A stretch of 58,897 nucleotides of DNA, taken from the NCBI GenBank assembly GCA_937892945.1, contig CALBIL010000017.1, forward strand, positions 1 through 58,897, read 5' to 3'. This stretch comes from an uncultured euryarchaeote. GTDB taxonomy: Archaea; Thermoplasmatota; Poseidoniia; Poseidoniales; Poseidoniaceae. A program made the position numbers and the translations under genes. Of this stretch, positions 44,805 to 52,367 are shown piece by piece (the first letter of the stretch is position 1; each line of letters starts with the position of its first letter). The notes beneath the pieces are model-generated. The model ran no database searches. It had not been told where the DNA came from and saw nothing but the letters and a program-made list of their open reading frames with translations.

Positions 44805-45361
44805 ATAATACTGGTATCGCGTAATGCCCGGACCATATCGATTCGGCCAACAAGGCCGACCAAGACACCCCGACGATTCACCAGTAACACTTCTTCTTCC
44901 CCGAGAAGCCGTCGTGCTTCACCAATTGAAATATCTACGTCAACCATTGAGAAATTAACGCGCATGACCTCATCGACGCAAGCACTTCGGCCAACATCCC
45001 CTTTCAAGAGACTTGATTCTGACACGAGGCCAACCACAGACCCCGTTTCACTGAGCACTGGCAGTTGACTAATACCACCGAGAACCATTTTGTCAATGGC
45101 AGACTGAACAGTATCGGTTCGTTCCAAAGTCGTAACTTCAGAGATCATAATGTCGCCCACGGTATGGGCTTGGTCAGGTTGTTCTTCTCGCTTAAGGGCT
45201 CCAACCATCTTTCGGAGCGTCGAAGCACGTGGGTCAACTGACCCCGTCTCCACTTTCGCTATGACCGATTGCGTTAGCCCTGAGCGCTCAGCTAACAAAG
45301 ACTGTGTGAGCCCTAATGATTTGCGCCACTGCCGCAAATAGCCGCCGGTTGGAATTTCCAT
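44798..45361 (-). CDS. XRE-type HTH transcription regulator with paired CBS domains
   Basis: This 187-residue regulator has an N-terminal helix-turn-helix (about 7-60, LGLTQSLLAERSGLTQSVIAK) and two CBS domains (about 68-125, VGDIMISEVTTLERTD; about 128-183, SACVDEVMRVNFSMVD). CBS pairs bind adenosyl nucleotides, so the protein likely senses energy state or AdoMet and represses or activates accordingly. It is divergent from glnA across a 265-base AT-rich region with a 12-base inverted repeat, which makes glnA and itself its likeliest targets. This architecture is common in euryarchaea. Confidence 0.92.
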   Translation of the reverse strand: MEIPTGGYLRQWRKSLGLTQSLLAERSGLTQSVIAKVETGSVDPRASTLRKMVGALKREEQPDQAHTVGDIMISEVTTLERTDTVQSAIDKMVLGGISQLPVLSETGSVVGLVSESSLLKGDVGRSACVDEVMRVNFSMVDVDISIGEARRLLGEEEVLLVNRRGVLVGLVGRIDMVRALRDTSIIY

Positions 45362-45456
45362 TGTTTGCCCGTGGAGCCCACTACCAATGAGTTCACCGGT
45401 CGGCGATTTATTTCACGCCGGATTTGTCAAATTGGCCGCTCTGTTCAAATGTTCAA

Positions 45457-45514
45457 TTATTTTGATAAGAGGGAAACAAATGAATAAAAAGAAATGCGAT
45501 TATTATCAAAATAA
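45457..45514. promoter_or_regulatory. 12-base inverted repeat between the HTH-CBS regulator and glnA
   Basis: TTATTTTGATAA (45457-45468) and TTATCAAAATAA (45503-45514) are perfect inverted copies whose centres are 46 bases apart. They lie in the AT-rich gap between two divergent genes, 96 bases from the regulator start and 113 bases before the glnA start. This layout suits a dimeric regulator binding two sites, or one looping complex. A TATA-like run (AAGTTTTAAAAATG, about 45534) lies between the repeat and glnA. Operator function is inference. Confidence 0.6.
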
Positions 45515-45626
45515 ATAGTCATATATTCACTAAAAAGTTTTAAAAATGCGCATATGACAAATTAAAATGACTAAAGCCTGAGCGTATGGTTGATATACCG
45601 TCTCCTTAAGCCCTGAACCGATACCT

Positions 45627-46640
45627 ATGATGGATAAAGCAAAATTGGAATACATTTGGCTCGATGGATATAACCCGACACAAAATATGCGGAGCAAAAC
45701 CTTGGTCCGCCCAGATTTTACTGGAACGCTTGAAGAATGCCCTGTTTGGTGCTTCGATGGATCTTCAACCCGCCAAGCAATGGGCGATAATTCGGATTGT
45801 ATTCTCAAACCCGTTGCAATTTTCCCTGATCCTCAACGCTTCAACGGTTTTTTGGTTATGTGTGAAGTCATGAATGCAGATGGAACCCCTCACCCGAGCA
45901 ATGGTCGAGCAACAATCGAAGACGACGATGAAGACTTCTGGTTTGGATTTGAGCAAGAATATTTCATCATGGATACTGAAACACAACTCCCACTTGGGTT
46001 CCCTGTTGGCGGATTCCCAGGGCCTCAAGGAATGTACTACTGTTCTGTTGGTGGGAGAAACACCCATGGCCGTTCACTGGTTGAAGAGCATGCAGATTTG
46101 TGTTTGGATGCTGGAATCAATTTCGAAGGAATCAACCAAGAAGTTGCTTGTGGGCAATGGGAATTCCAAGTCTTTGCCAAGGGTGCAAAGAGAGCTGGTG
46201 ACGAACTCTGGGTTGCTCGTTATTTGATTGACCGTTTAACCGAAAGTTACGGCTGCTACATCGAATACCATCCAAAACCAGTCAAAGGCGATTGGAACGG
46301 TTCTGGAATGCATGCAAACTTCTCCGATGGAAAAATGCGTGACGAAGGCGGTGAAGCATTGTTTACTAAGATCTGTGAAGAATTCGGAAAGAACATTAAG
46401 ACTCACATGGATGTGTATGGAGAATTCAACGACCAGCGTCTTACTGGGTTGCACGAAACTCAATCAATTGATCAATTCTCGTACGGTGTTTCAGACCGTG
46501 GCGCTTCAATTCGAATTCCAATTACAACAGTCGATGATGGATGGATTGGACGTCTTGAAGATCGACGACCTGCATCAAACGGAGACCCCTACAAGATTGG
46601 AGCAGTGATTATTTCAACGACCAAGGCTTCTTACAACTGA
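45627..46640 (+). CDS. glnA: Glutamine synthetase, type II (eukaryote-like)
   Basis: Glutamine synthetase makes glutamine from glutamate, ammonia and ATP. At 337 residues it is far shorter than the type I enzyme (about 450) usual in archaea. Its motifs are those of type II: CFDGSSTRQA (about 47), FGFEQEYF (about 110), GGFPGPQGMYYC, EVACGQWEFQ, HANFSDGKMR, RLTGLHE and RRPASNGDPY near the end. All metal and substrate residues of the family appear present. The upstream gap is shared with a divergent HTH-CBS regulator and contains a perfect inverted repeat, implying regulated expression. A second ATG follows the first directly. The end overlaps the convergent SemiSWEET gene by 10 bases. Confidence 0.95.
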   Translation: MMDKAKLEYIWLDGYNPTQNMRSKTLVRPDFTGTLEECPVWCFDGSSTRQAMGDNSDCILKPVAIFPDPQRFNGFLVMCEVMNADGTPHPSNGRATIEDDDEDFWFGFEQEYFIMDTETQLPLGFPVGGFPGPQGMYYCSVGGRNTHGRSLVEEHADLCLDAGINFEGINQEVACGQWEFQVFAKGAKRAGDELWVARYLIDRLTESYGCYIEYHPKPVKGDWNGSGMHANFSDGKMRDEGGEALFTKICEEFGKNIKTHMDVYGEFNDQRLTGLHETQSIDQFSYGVSDRGASIRIPITTVDDGWIGRLEDRRPASNGDPYKIGAVIISTTKASYN

Positions 46641-46924
46641 TTTTCTTCAGATTGCGCCTCGTTTTTACGAACTTTAAGAACGCCCACGATGACTGCCCCA
46701 ATGACCGTCAAGGTCATGATATTAGCAGCAATCATCGCAAAAGAGTCGACAAGAATTCCATAGACGAGCCAAAGGCCAAGTGCAAAAGAAACAACGGCAA
46801 ACGTCGTCAATGAGATTCCATCATGCCGCTTGTGAACCCAAACCTGAATAATTTGTGGAATCCAAGCAAAAATCCCGATGATGCCAGCGAGCAAACCAAT
46901 TGCCTCAATCCAAACAGCAGCCAT
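46631..46924 (-). CDS. SemiSWEET-type (PQ-loop/MtN3) small transporter
   Basis: This 97-residue protein has three membrane helices forming one triple-helix bundle. FAWIPQIIQVW contains the PQ motif in helix 1, SLTTFAVVSFALGLWLVYGI covers helix 2 and ANIMTLTVIGAVIV helix 3. SemiSWEETs work as dimers and let sugars cross the membrane; PQ-loop relatives can carry other solutes. Start at ATG 46924. It follows the NERD gene by 42 bases on the same strand and overlaps the convergent glnA end by 10 bases. Confidence 0.88.
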   Translation of the reverse strand: MAAVWIEAIGLLAGIIGIFAWIPQIIQVWVHKRHDGISLTTFAVVSFALGLWLVYGILVDSFAMIAANIMTLTVIGAVIVGVLKVRKNEAQSEENQL

Positions 46925-46966
46925 AGTCGTAGCCGTCCGACCAACCCACATCAAACTTCGCGAGCC

Positions 46967-47878
46967 TCAAACATTCTTTGCCCAATCAGCTGGAGGCTCT
47001 GATACACTGATGTGTGTGATATTCGCCCACTCAACCTTTCTTGGCATTTTTTCACCAACAACATGCATGTCGAGGGTAAGGCCGAATGGAATTTTGACGA
47101 TGATGTTTTTTCCGCCAGTTTTCAATGTTACTTCGCTCGGATTATTGTTAAACAAAGAAAATACCGACCGTTGATGTTCTGCAGTAGCCTGAACCGGACT
47201 TTTCCTATCGGCAAACCATGAACGTAAATGATCGCCAAGACCAAGGCCAAATACATCGCCTTTCAGCATTAAACCACCGTAGAGGTGAACTTCATCCCAG
47301 GTGTTGAATCCTTCCAAAGTCTCCACCAAATCGGGGTTCATCTCCCCGGGACTCGTCGTTTCGAGGATCTTAATAAAACCGGCCTCATCAACCATTTCCG
47401 CTGCTAGGTCGCGAGGGATCGCAGGCCATTCAAGCCGCTGATGGGTCATGGCCACAATAACTTGCATTTCCAATGCCTTGTCCTTTGCAAGAGAAAGTCG
47501 CTTTTCATGCAATTCATTCAATATTTTCGCCTTACGCGCAATACGGTCTGCCACGCCATCGTGATTATGTTGCGTGCCATTGTTTCGGTTTTGAACGAAA
47601 TGATGTTCATCAGTGATGACAAAGGAACCGGCCCAGTGCTTTTGTTCAACGACGAGCATTGTATTGCCTCCAATGACGACCATGTCAATTTCTCTTCGTC
47701 CACCGTCTGGGTCGGGAATACGAACCGATTCAAAAATCTTCCAACCGTTTTCTCGTCCAGCCGCCCTTGAGAGTTTACACAAACGCATTTCAGCAAGGTC
47801 GCCAGCGCGGTGAATATCATCCGGAGGGTGCTTCAAGCGTCGGGAACGCCACCATCTCCAACGAAGCTTCATGGACAT
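46967..47878 (-). CDS. NERD-domain protein
   Basis: This 303-residue protein has an N-terminal NERD (nuclease-related) domain: Glu-rich entry AGDLAEMRLC (about 24), REIDMVVIGGNTMLVVEQKHW (about 61-81) with the D...E-x-K triad of a PD-(D/E)xK-like fold. NERD proteins are predicted nucleases or nucleic acid-binding proteins of unknown role. The C-terminal 120 residues show no known domain. It is the third gene of the minus-strand set GGR - HAD phosphatase - NERD, with 9-base gaps between members. Confidence 0.85.
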   Translation of the reverse strand: MSMKLRWRWWRSRRLKHPPDDIHRAGDLAEMRLCKLSRAAGRENGWKIFESVRIPDPDGGRREIDMVVIGGNTMLVVEQKHWAGSFVITDEHHFVQNRNNGTQHNHDGVADRIARKAKILNELHEKRLSLAKDKALEMQVIVAMTHQRLEWPAIPRDLAAEMVDEAGFIKILETTSPGEMNPDLVETLEGFNTWDEVHLYGGLMLKGDVFGLGLGDHLRSWFADRKSPVQATAEHQRSVFSLFNNNPSEVTLKTGGKNIIVKIPFGLTLDMHVVGEKMPRKVEWANITHISVSEPPADWAKNV

Positions 47879-47887
47879 AGAAATACA

Positions 47888-48676
47888 TCACCGTAACAAT
47901 TCATCAACGCTTTGAACGATGACTGTTGGTTGTTGTTCCGCCCCAACTTCCAATTCAGAAACATTCGCCATTGTTGCTTCACCTGAGAGCACCAATACGC
48001 CAACACACCCAGCCCTTGTCGCCATTGCCAGATCGGTATACAACCGGTCTCCAACCATTGCACAGCGGGCAGGATCGAGTCCTAACGCCTCGATTTTATG
48101 AAGAATCATACCAGCATTTGGTTTGCCTGTAATGTGAACAGGGTCTACTCCTGTTGTGGTTTTGAGTAAGGCGAGATAGGCGCCAACATCAGGCAACCCT
48201 CCATCGGGCGATGGGCATACCATATCGGGGTGACTCGCGACCATTGGCACTCCAGCATGAAGAAAGATACTTGCTTTGGAGAGTTTTTCATAATCGATTT
48301 CAGTGTCATAGCCAAGAACAACGTATTCAGGGTGTTTACTTCGAGTTTCAATACCTTTTTCTTCAAGCATTTCTCGCATACCCCCGGTTCCAATAAGCCA
48401 AGTTTTCGAAATTGAGTTGGATTTGAGCCATGCTAACAAATCGTGAGTAGAAAGTAAGACATCATCTTCGACAGCGGGGATTCCAAACGCATGTAGTTTT
48501 TTTACATATTGCTTGACCGAACGACTCGAATTATTGGATAAGAAATAACGCTTGACGCCACGTTCATCGCATCGATCTAGAAATTCAAGAGCACCCTCAA
48601 TCAGGTTATTTCCAAGGTAAATGGTACCGTCTAAATCAAGAAATACCGCATCAATTTCATCGAGCTGTGCATCCAT
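47888..48676 (-). CDS. HAD-superfamily IIA (NagD-like) phosphatase
   Basis: This 262-residue phosphatase has the HAD motif 1 DLDGTIY with nucleophile Asp (about 14), motif 2 FLSNNSSR, the class IIA cap and the late MVGDRLYTDLAMA motif. NagD-like enzymes dephosphorylate small molecules such as glycerol phosphate, p-nitrophenyl phosphate or nucleotides. It lies 9 bases after the GGR gene; with GGR acting on glycerophospholipids, a role on glycerol phosphate is possible but unproven. Start at ATG 48676. Confidence 0.92.
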   Translation of the reverse strand: MDAQLDEIDAVFLDLDGTIYLGNNLIEGALEFLDRCDERGVKRYFLSNNSSRSVKQYVKKLHAFGIPAVEDDVLLSTHDLLAWLKSNSISKTWLIGTGGMREMLEEKGIETRSKHPEYVVLGYDTEIDYEKLSKASIFLHAGVPMVASHPDMVCPSPDGGLPDVGAYLALLKTTTGVDPVHITGKPNAGMILHKIEALGLDPARCAMVGDRLYTDLAMATRAGCVGVLVLSGEATMANVSELEVGAEQQPTVIVQSVDELLR

Positions 48677-48685
48677 TTTCTCACC

Positions 48686-50065
48686 TCAAAACAACAGTGT
48701 TTTCATCATAAACCAAGGCGAATGTAAGTTCTCTTGGGCTTCTTTACTGGCAATCATTTCAGTCATCATTTCTTGCAAAACAGGCTTTTTCTCTGCTTTT
48801 CCAACAAACCAGTTGAGAAGCCAAGACTTCCGGCTGAGTTTTTGCATTCGATAGGAATTGATGAGTTCAGGACCCAACACCTTCCATACTTCATCTTGAT
48901 ATTCAAGGAAAGGTCTTTTTTCCATGATGTGCCGAGCAGCCATCTCTCCAGTTACCAATGCATTTCCAACACCTTCACCCGAAAACGGGTCAATTAAAGA
49001 AGCAGCATCGCCAACCAACCGAATACCATTCATGCTTGAACGACGCGGCTGATTGCTGCTTTTCTTACGAGGTGAGCCGAAAGGCAATTGCCAACCCTTT
49101 GCAGAACCAGGAACCATTTCGGCTTCAGCAAACCGATCTTTAAACATCGGATGATTTGCGATAACATCTGCTTGAAGCGCTTTCAGTTTCTTCTTTTGTT
49201 TATCCAAAAGCCCCATAACCATTCCAATGCCGACATTGACCACGTTCTCTGATACAGGGAAGAGCCAGAAATATCCAGGAATGACAGAATCAACAAAATG
49301 AATTTCAATATCGCCAATGTTTGCCTCGCATCCTTTGACATTTCTCCAATACTCTCGATATCCGCCACAATAATGGTCGCGGTCCATCATGACTTCACTG
49401 TACGAGGACTCGACAACTGAACGTGCGACTGGACACCGATATCCGGCTGCACCAACCAATTCACGAGAGTAGAATGTACGCTCCTCACCGTTTCTTCCCC
49501 CAATACGAACAATGATTCCAGCAGCATGCCGAGCATCACCGCTCCCTTCACCGGGGTCTTGGCCTCCAACACCATCGTCGAACAGTACAGTGCGAACATC
49601 TCCGCCTTGGATAATTGAGCCACCTGCTTCTCTAACCAATGCCTGGCAACGGTTGAACAGCAATGAATCAAATTGGGCACGAGGTAATGCATATCCTGCT
49701 TCCATTTTTTCAACATCTTCTTCCGGCAAAGGGACGCGTACAGTATTGCCCTTTGGAGAAGAGAAAACAATTCCGGTGACCCTGAAATGGGGTGTCGCTT
49801 CTAAATCAGCCTTAACGCCAAGTTCACTGACGTGAGAAAGCGATTTCCCACCGACAGCATCGCCACAAATCTTGTCGCGCGGCCAGACTTCTTTTTCGAT
49901 CATCAAGACGCGTGCACCGGATTTAGCCAAGTAGCCAGCAGCAGCAGCGCCACCAGGGCCTCCGCCAACAATGATGGCATCAAATTCTGTACCATTTTCT
50001 GGCATTTCGCCTGTCTCAATAGGGTGTTCCCATGAGCGCACTACAGAGTCGGTGTCCGCCGTCAT
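48686..50065 (-). CDS. Geranylgeranyl reductase family flavoprotein (digeranylgeranylglycerophospholipid reductase)
   Basis: This FAD-dependent enzyme probably saturates the geranylgeranyl chains of archaeal membrane lipids. The 459-residue protein has the FAD motif IVGGGPGGAAAAGYLAKSG (about 30-48), the DKICGDAVGG segment, YALPRAQFDSLLF, GAAGYRCPVAR and the second FAD motif LVGDAASLIDPFSGEGVG (about 357-374), all typical of the GGR family. Together with GGGP synthase at 30773 it gives two steps of ether lipid synthesis in the window. It heads a minus-strand group with the HAD and NERD genes. The N terminus (first about 25 residues) is a short extension. Confidence 0.92.
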   Translation of the reverse strand: MTADTDSVVRSWEHPIETGEMPENGTEFDAIIVGGGPGGAAAAGYLAKSGARVLMIEKEVWPRDKICGDAVGGKSLSHVSELGVKADLEATPHFRVTGIVFSSPKGNTVRVPLPEEDVEKMEAGYALPRAQFDSLLFNRCQALVREAGGSIIQGGDVRTVLFDDGVGGQDPGEGSGDARHAAGIIVRIGGRNGEERTFYSRELVGAAGYRCPVARSVVESSYSEVMMDRDHYCGGYREYWRNVKGCEANIGDIEIHFVDSVIPGYFWLFPVSENVVNVGIGMVMGLLDKQKKKLKALQADVIANHPMFKDRFAEAEMVPGSAKGWQLPFGSPRKKSSNQPRRSSMNGIRLVGDAASLIDPFSGEGVGNALVTGEMAARHIMEKRPFLEYQDEVWKVLGPELINSYRMQKLSRKSWLLNWFVGKAEKKPVLQEMMTEMIASKEAQENLHSPWFMMKTLLF

Positions 50066-50169
50066 GTTCGCTACTCAACCGATTCACCCCTTGAGTCTTA
50101 GCGTTCAAGCGGTTGCAAATCACGCCTCTCGACCGTTATACTCATTCGGCGCCACTCCGGCCATGGAAT

Positions 50170-51144
50170 ATGGGCGAACCTCTCTTGCAACTGGGCAATG
50201 GTTTGGAAGCCGGGCCTGCAAGCCCTCTTCAACGCAAAAAAGCCTTGATTGCGTTACTTGTTGTTACTTCGGTATGGGGCGCGACCTTCATTTGGATGAA
50301 ACAGGCGCTCAATGCTCTTGAACCCGAAATTATCGACATTGGTCGATTCCAAGTCGTGGCGATTCTCGTCGCTGCTCGTTTTGCAGTAGCAGCAATTGCG
50401 ATGCTTCTTTTCTTTCCAAAAGCGAGAGCAGCGCTTAAGCATCCTGAACAATGGCGCGGCGGATTGATTCTTGGCAGCATCATGCTTGTTGGGTTTGTAA
50501 CGCAAATGATTGGTTTGGAAGATATTAGCCCTTCAGTATCCGCTTTTTTGACTTCTCTCTATGTTGTTTTTACCGCATTAATCACCGTGGTTTTCACGAA
50601 GTCCCGACCTTCTCGAGCATTGCTTTTGGGGGTTCTTCTTGCCACATTTGGCGCAGGCTTCATCCAAGGCCCTCCTCATTTGACATGGGGCCTAGGAGAG
50701 GTACTCACAGTCATTTGCGCCGTCTTCTTCGCTTTGCATATCATCTATACTCAAAAAATCACGCAACAACTCGAACCCATCGGTGTAACTCAGACCTCGT
50801 TTATCGTGGTAACCGTGGGTGCTTTTCTTCTCTTGTTATTGATTGGAGGTGGCCGTTCAATCTCACAATGGGATTTGGTCTTCAAAGACGGAGTTTTCCT
50901 TCAAGTTCTTTGCCTTGGAATTGGGGGGTCATTATTTTGTTTACTTTTACTCAATCTTTTCCAGCGTTATTTACACCCAATACAAGCAGCTATTATCTAT
51001 GCATTTGAGCCAGTTTGGGCGACTTTTTACGGTTTGAGTTTAGGCTTGGACCATTGGAGTGGATGGATCCTTGTCGGTGGTGGAGCTTTGTTCGTTGGGA
51101 ATATTGTTGTCGAAGTCTTCACCAGTGCAGATGAGGAAGAGTAA
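50170..51144 (+). CDS. EamA-family (DMT) transporter
   Basis: This 324-residue protein has ten predicted membrane helices in two EamA repeats: VTSVWGATFIWMKQAL begins repeat 1, and LTWGLGEVLTVICAVFFALHII begins repeat 2. DMT transporters move metabolites such as amino acids or export by-products; the substrate is unknown. ATG 50170 gives a sensible cytoplasmic N terminus. Its TAA directly abuts the ATG of the Cys/Met-lyase gene, so the two are cotranscribed, and transport of a sulfur amino acid is a reasonable guess. It is divergent from GGR. Confidence 0.9.
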   Translation: MGEPLLQLGNGLEAGPASPLQRKKALIALLVVTSVWGATFIWMKQALNALEPEIIDIGRFQVVAILVAARFAVAAIAMLLFFPKARAALKHPEQWRGGLILGSIMLVGFVTQMIGLEDISPSVSAFLTSLYVVFTALITVVFTKSRPSRALLLGVLLATFGAGFIQGPPHLTWGLGEVLTVICAVFFALHIIYTQKITQQLEPIGVTQTSFIVVTVGAFLLLLLIGGGRSISQWDLVFKDGVFLQVLCLGIGGSLFCLLLLNLFQRYLHPIQAAIIYAFEPVWATFYGLSLGLDHWSGWILVGGGALFVGNIVVEVFTSADEEE

Positions 51145-52365
51145 ATGACGGACACCGTTTCGAATGAAAAGAGGGATTCTATGACAGCAGATAAAAAACT
51201 TGATTTGAATGGATTTGGAAGTAAGGCAGTTCACAGTGGAACAAACCATGTGGGCGATGCAGTCAACACTCCAATTTTTCAATCCTCTACCTACAAGTTG
51301 ACCGATGAACGCTATGCTGGCTGGGCGGCTGGTGCACAGCACACCCTCCTCTATGCCCGCCTTTCTTCGGTAAATTCAGATGCAGTTGCGCAAAAATTAA
51401 CCGCACTTGAAGGGGGCGAAGATGCAGAAGTTTTTGCTTCAGGCATGGCGGCAATTTCTACGACTCTGATGTCTTTCCTCTCTGCAGGGGATCATATTGT
51501 TGCCTCGCCAGATGTTTACGGCGGAACCTACGGTTTGCTCACTGAAGAACTTCCACGTTTTGGAATTGAAACGACGATGACCGATATGCGTGACCCTGCT
51601 GCATATGAGGCCGCCATCCAACCGAACACAAAGATTCTCTATATCGAGACGCTCACAAATCCCGTCCTCAAAGTCTGTGACATCCCCGCAATGGTAGAAA
51701 TCGCTCAACGCCACAACCTTCTTTGCATTATCGACAATACTTTCGCCTCTCCATGGGCATGTCAGCCACTTTCTATGGGTGTTGACTTAGTCATTCATTC
51801 GACAACAAAATACCTCGGTGGGCATTCTGATATCATCGGAGGGGCTGTCGTTGGTTCAAAGGAATTAATCGCTCAAATATTCCCTCGGAAAGTCCACTTT
51901 GGAGCCAGTCCCGACCCGCATAATTGTTACTTGCTTGAACGTGGAATGCGAACGCTGCACGTGCGAATGCCAGTGCTGTGTAACAATGCAGCAGAATTGG
52001 CAAAGCGACTTGAAGCGCATTCGATGATTGAGAAGGTAAACCACACAACGCTCAAATCTCATGCTGATTATAAAGTTGCACAACGAGTCATGCCGAAGGG
52101 AACTGGAATGATTGGCTTTGTTGTCAAAGGCGGCGATGCTGCTGCTTTGAAATTCATGCGCGGTCTTGAAATGATCTACGAAGCAACAAGCCTCGGTGGC
52201 GTTGAATCATTAGTCGAATGCCCCTTTAATTCAAGCCACATGATGATTCCAGAAGACGTCCGTCATGCAGCAGGCCTCATCCCCGGCTACGTTCGAATTA
52301 GTATCGGTATTGAAGACGTAGAAGATTTGTGGACGGACCTCGAAAGAGGATTCGCCAACATTTGA
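51145..52365 (+). CDS. PLP-dependent Cys/Met metabolism enzyme (cystathionine gamma-synthase / methionine gamma-lyase family)
   Basis: This 406-residue PLP enzyme has the PLP lysine in HSTTKYLGGHSD (about 220), the Asp in CIIDNTFASP, the phosphate-binding FASGMAAIS and the Tyr in LLYARLSSVN. These are marks of the family of cystathionine gamma-synthase, cystathionine gamma-lyase and methionine gamma-lyase, which cannot be told apart by motif alone. It begins directly after the transporter stop (GAGGAAGAG is the ribosome-binding site). A second ATG at 51181, after AGAGGG, would shorten it by 12 residues. It ends two bases before the convergent 584-residue unknown. Confidence 0.93.
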   Translation: MTDTVSNEKRDSMTADKKLDLNGFGSKAVHSGTNHVGDAVNTPIFQSSTYKLTDERYAGWAAGAQHTLLYARLSSVNSDAVAQKLTALEGGEDAEVFASGMAAISTTLMSFLSAGDHIVASPDVYGGTYGLLTEELPRFGIETTMTDMRDPAAYEAAIQPNTKILYIETLTNPVLKVCDIPAMVEIAQRHNLLCIIDNTFASPWACQPLSMGVDLVIHSTTKYLGGHSDIIGGAVVGSKELIAQIFPRKVHFGASPDPHNCYLLERGMRTLHVRMPVLCNNAAELAKRLEAHSMIEKVNHTTLKSHADYKVAQRVMPKGTGMIGFVVKGGDAAALKFMRGLEMIYEATSLGGVESLVECPFNSSHMMIPEDVRHAAGLIPGYVRISIGIEDVEDLWTDLERGFANI

Positions 52366-52367
52366 GT

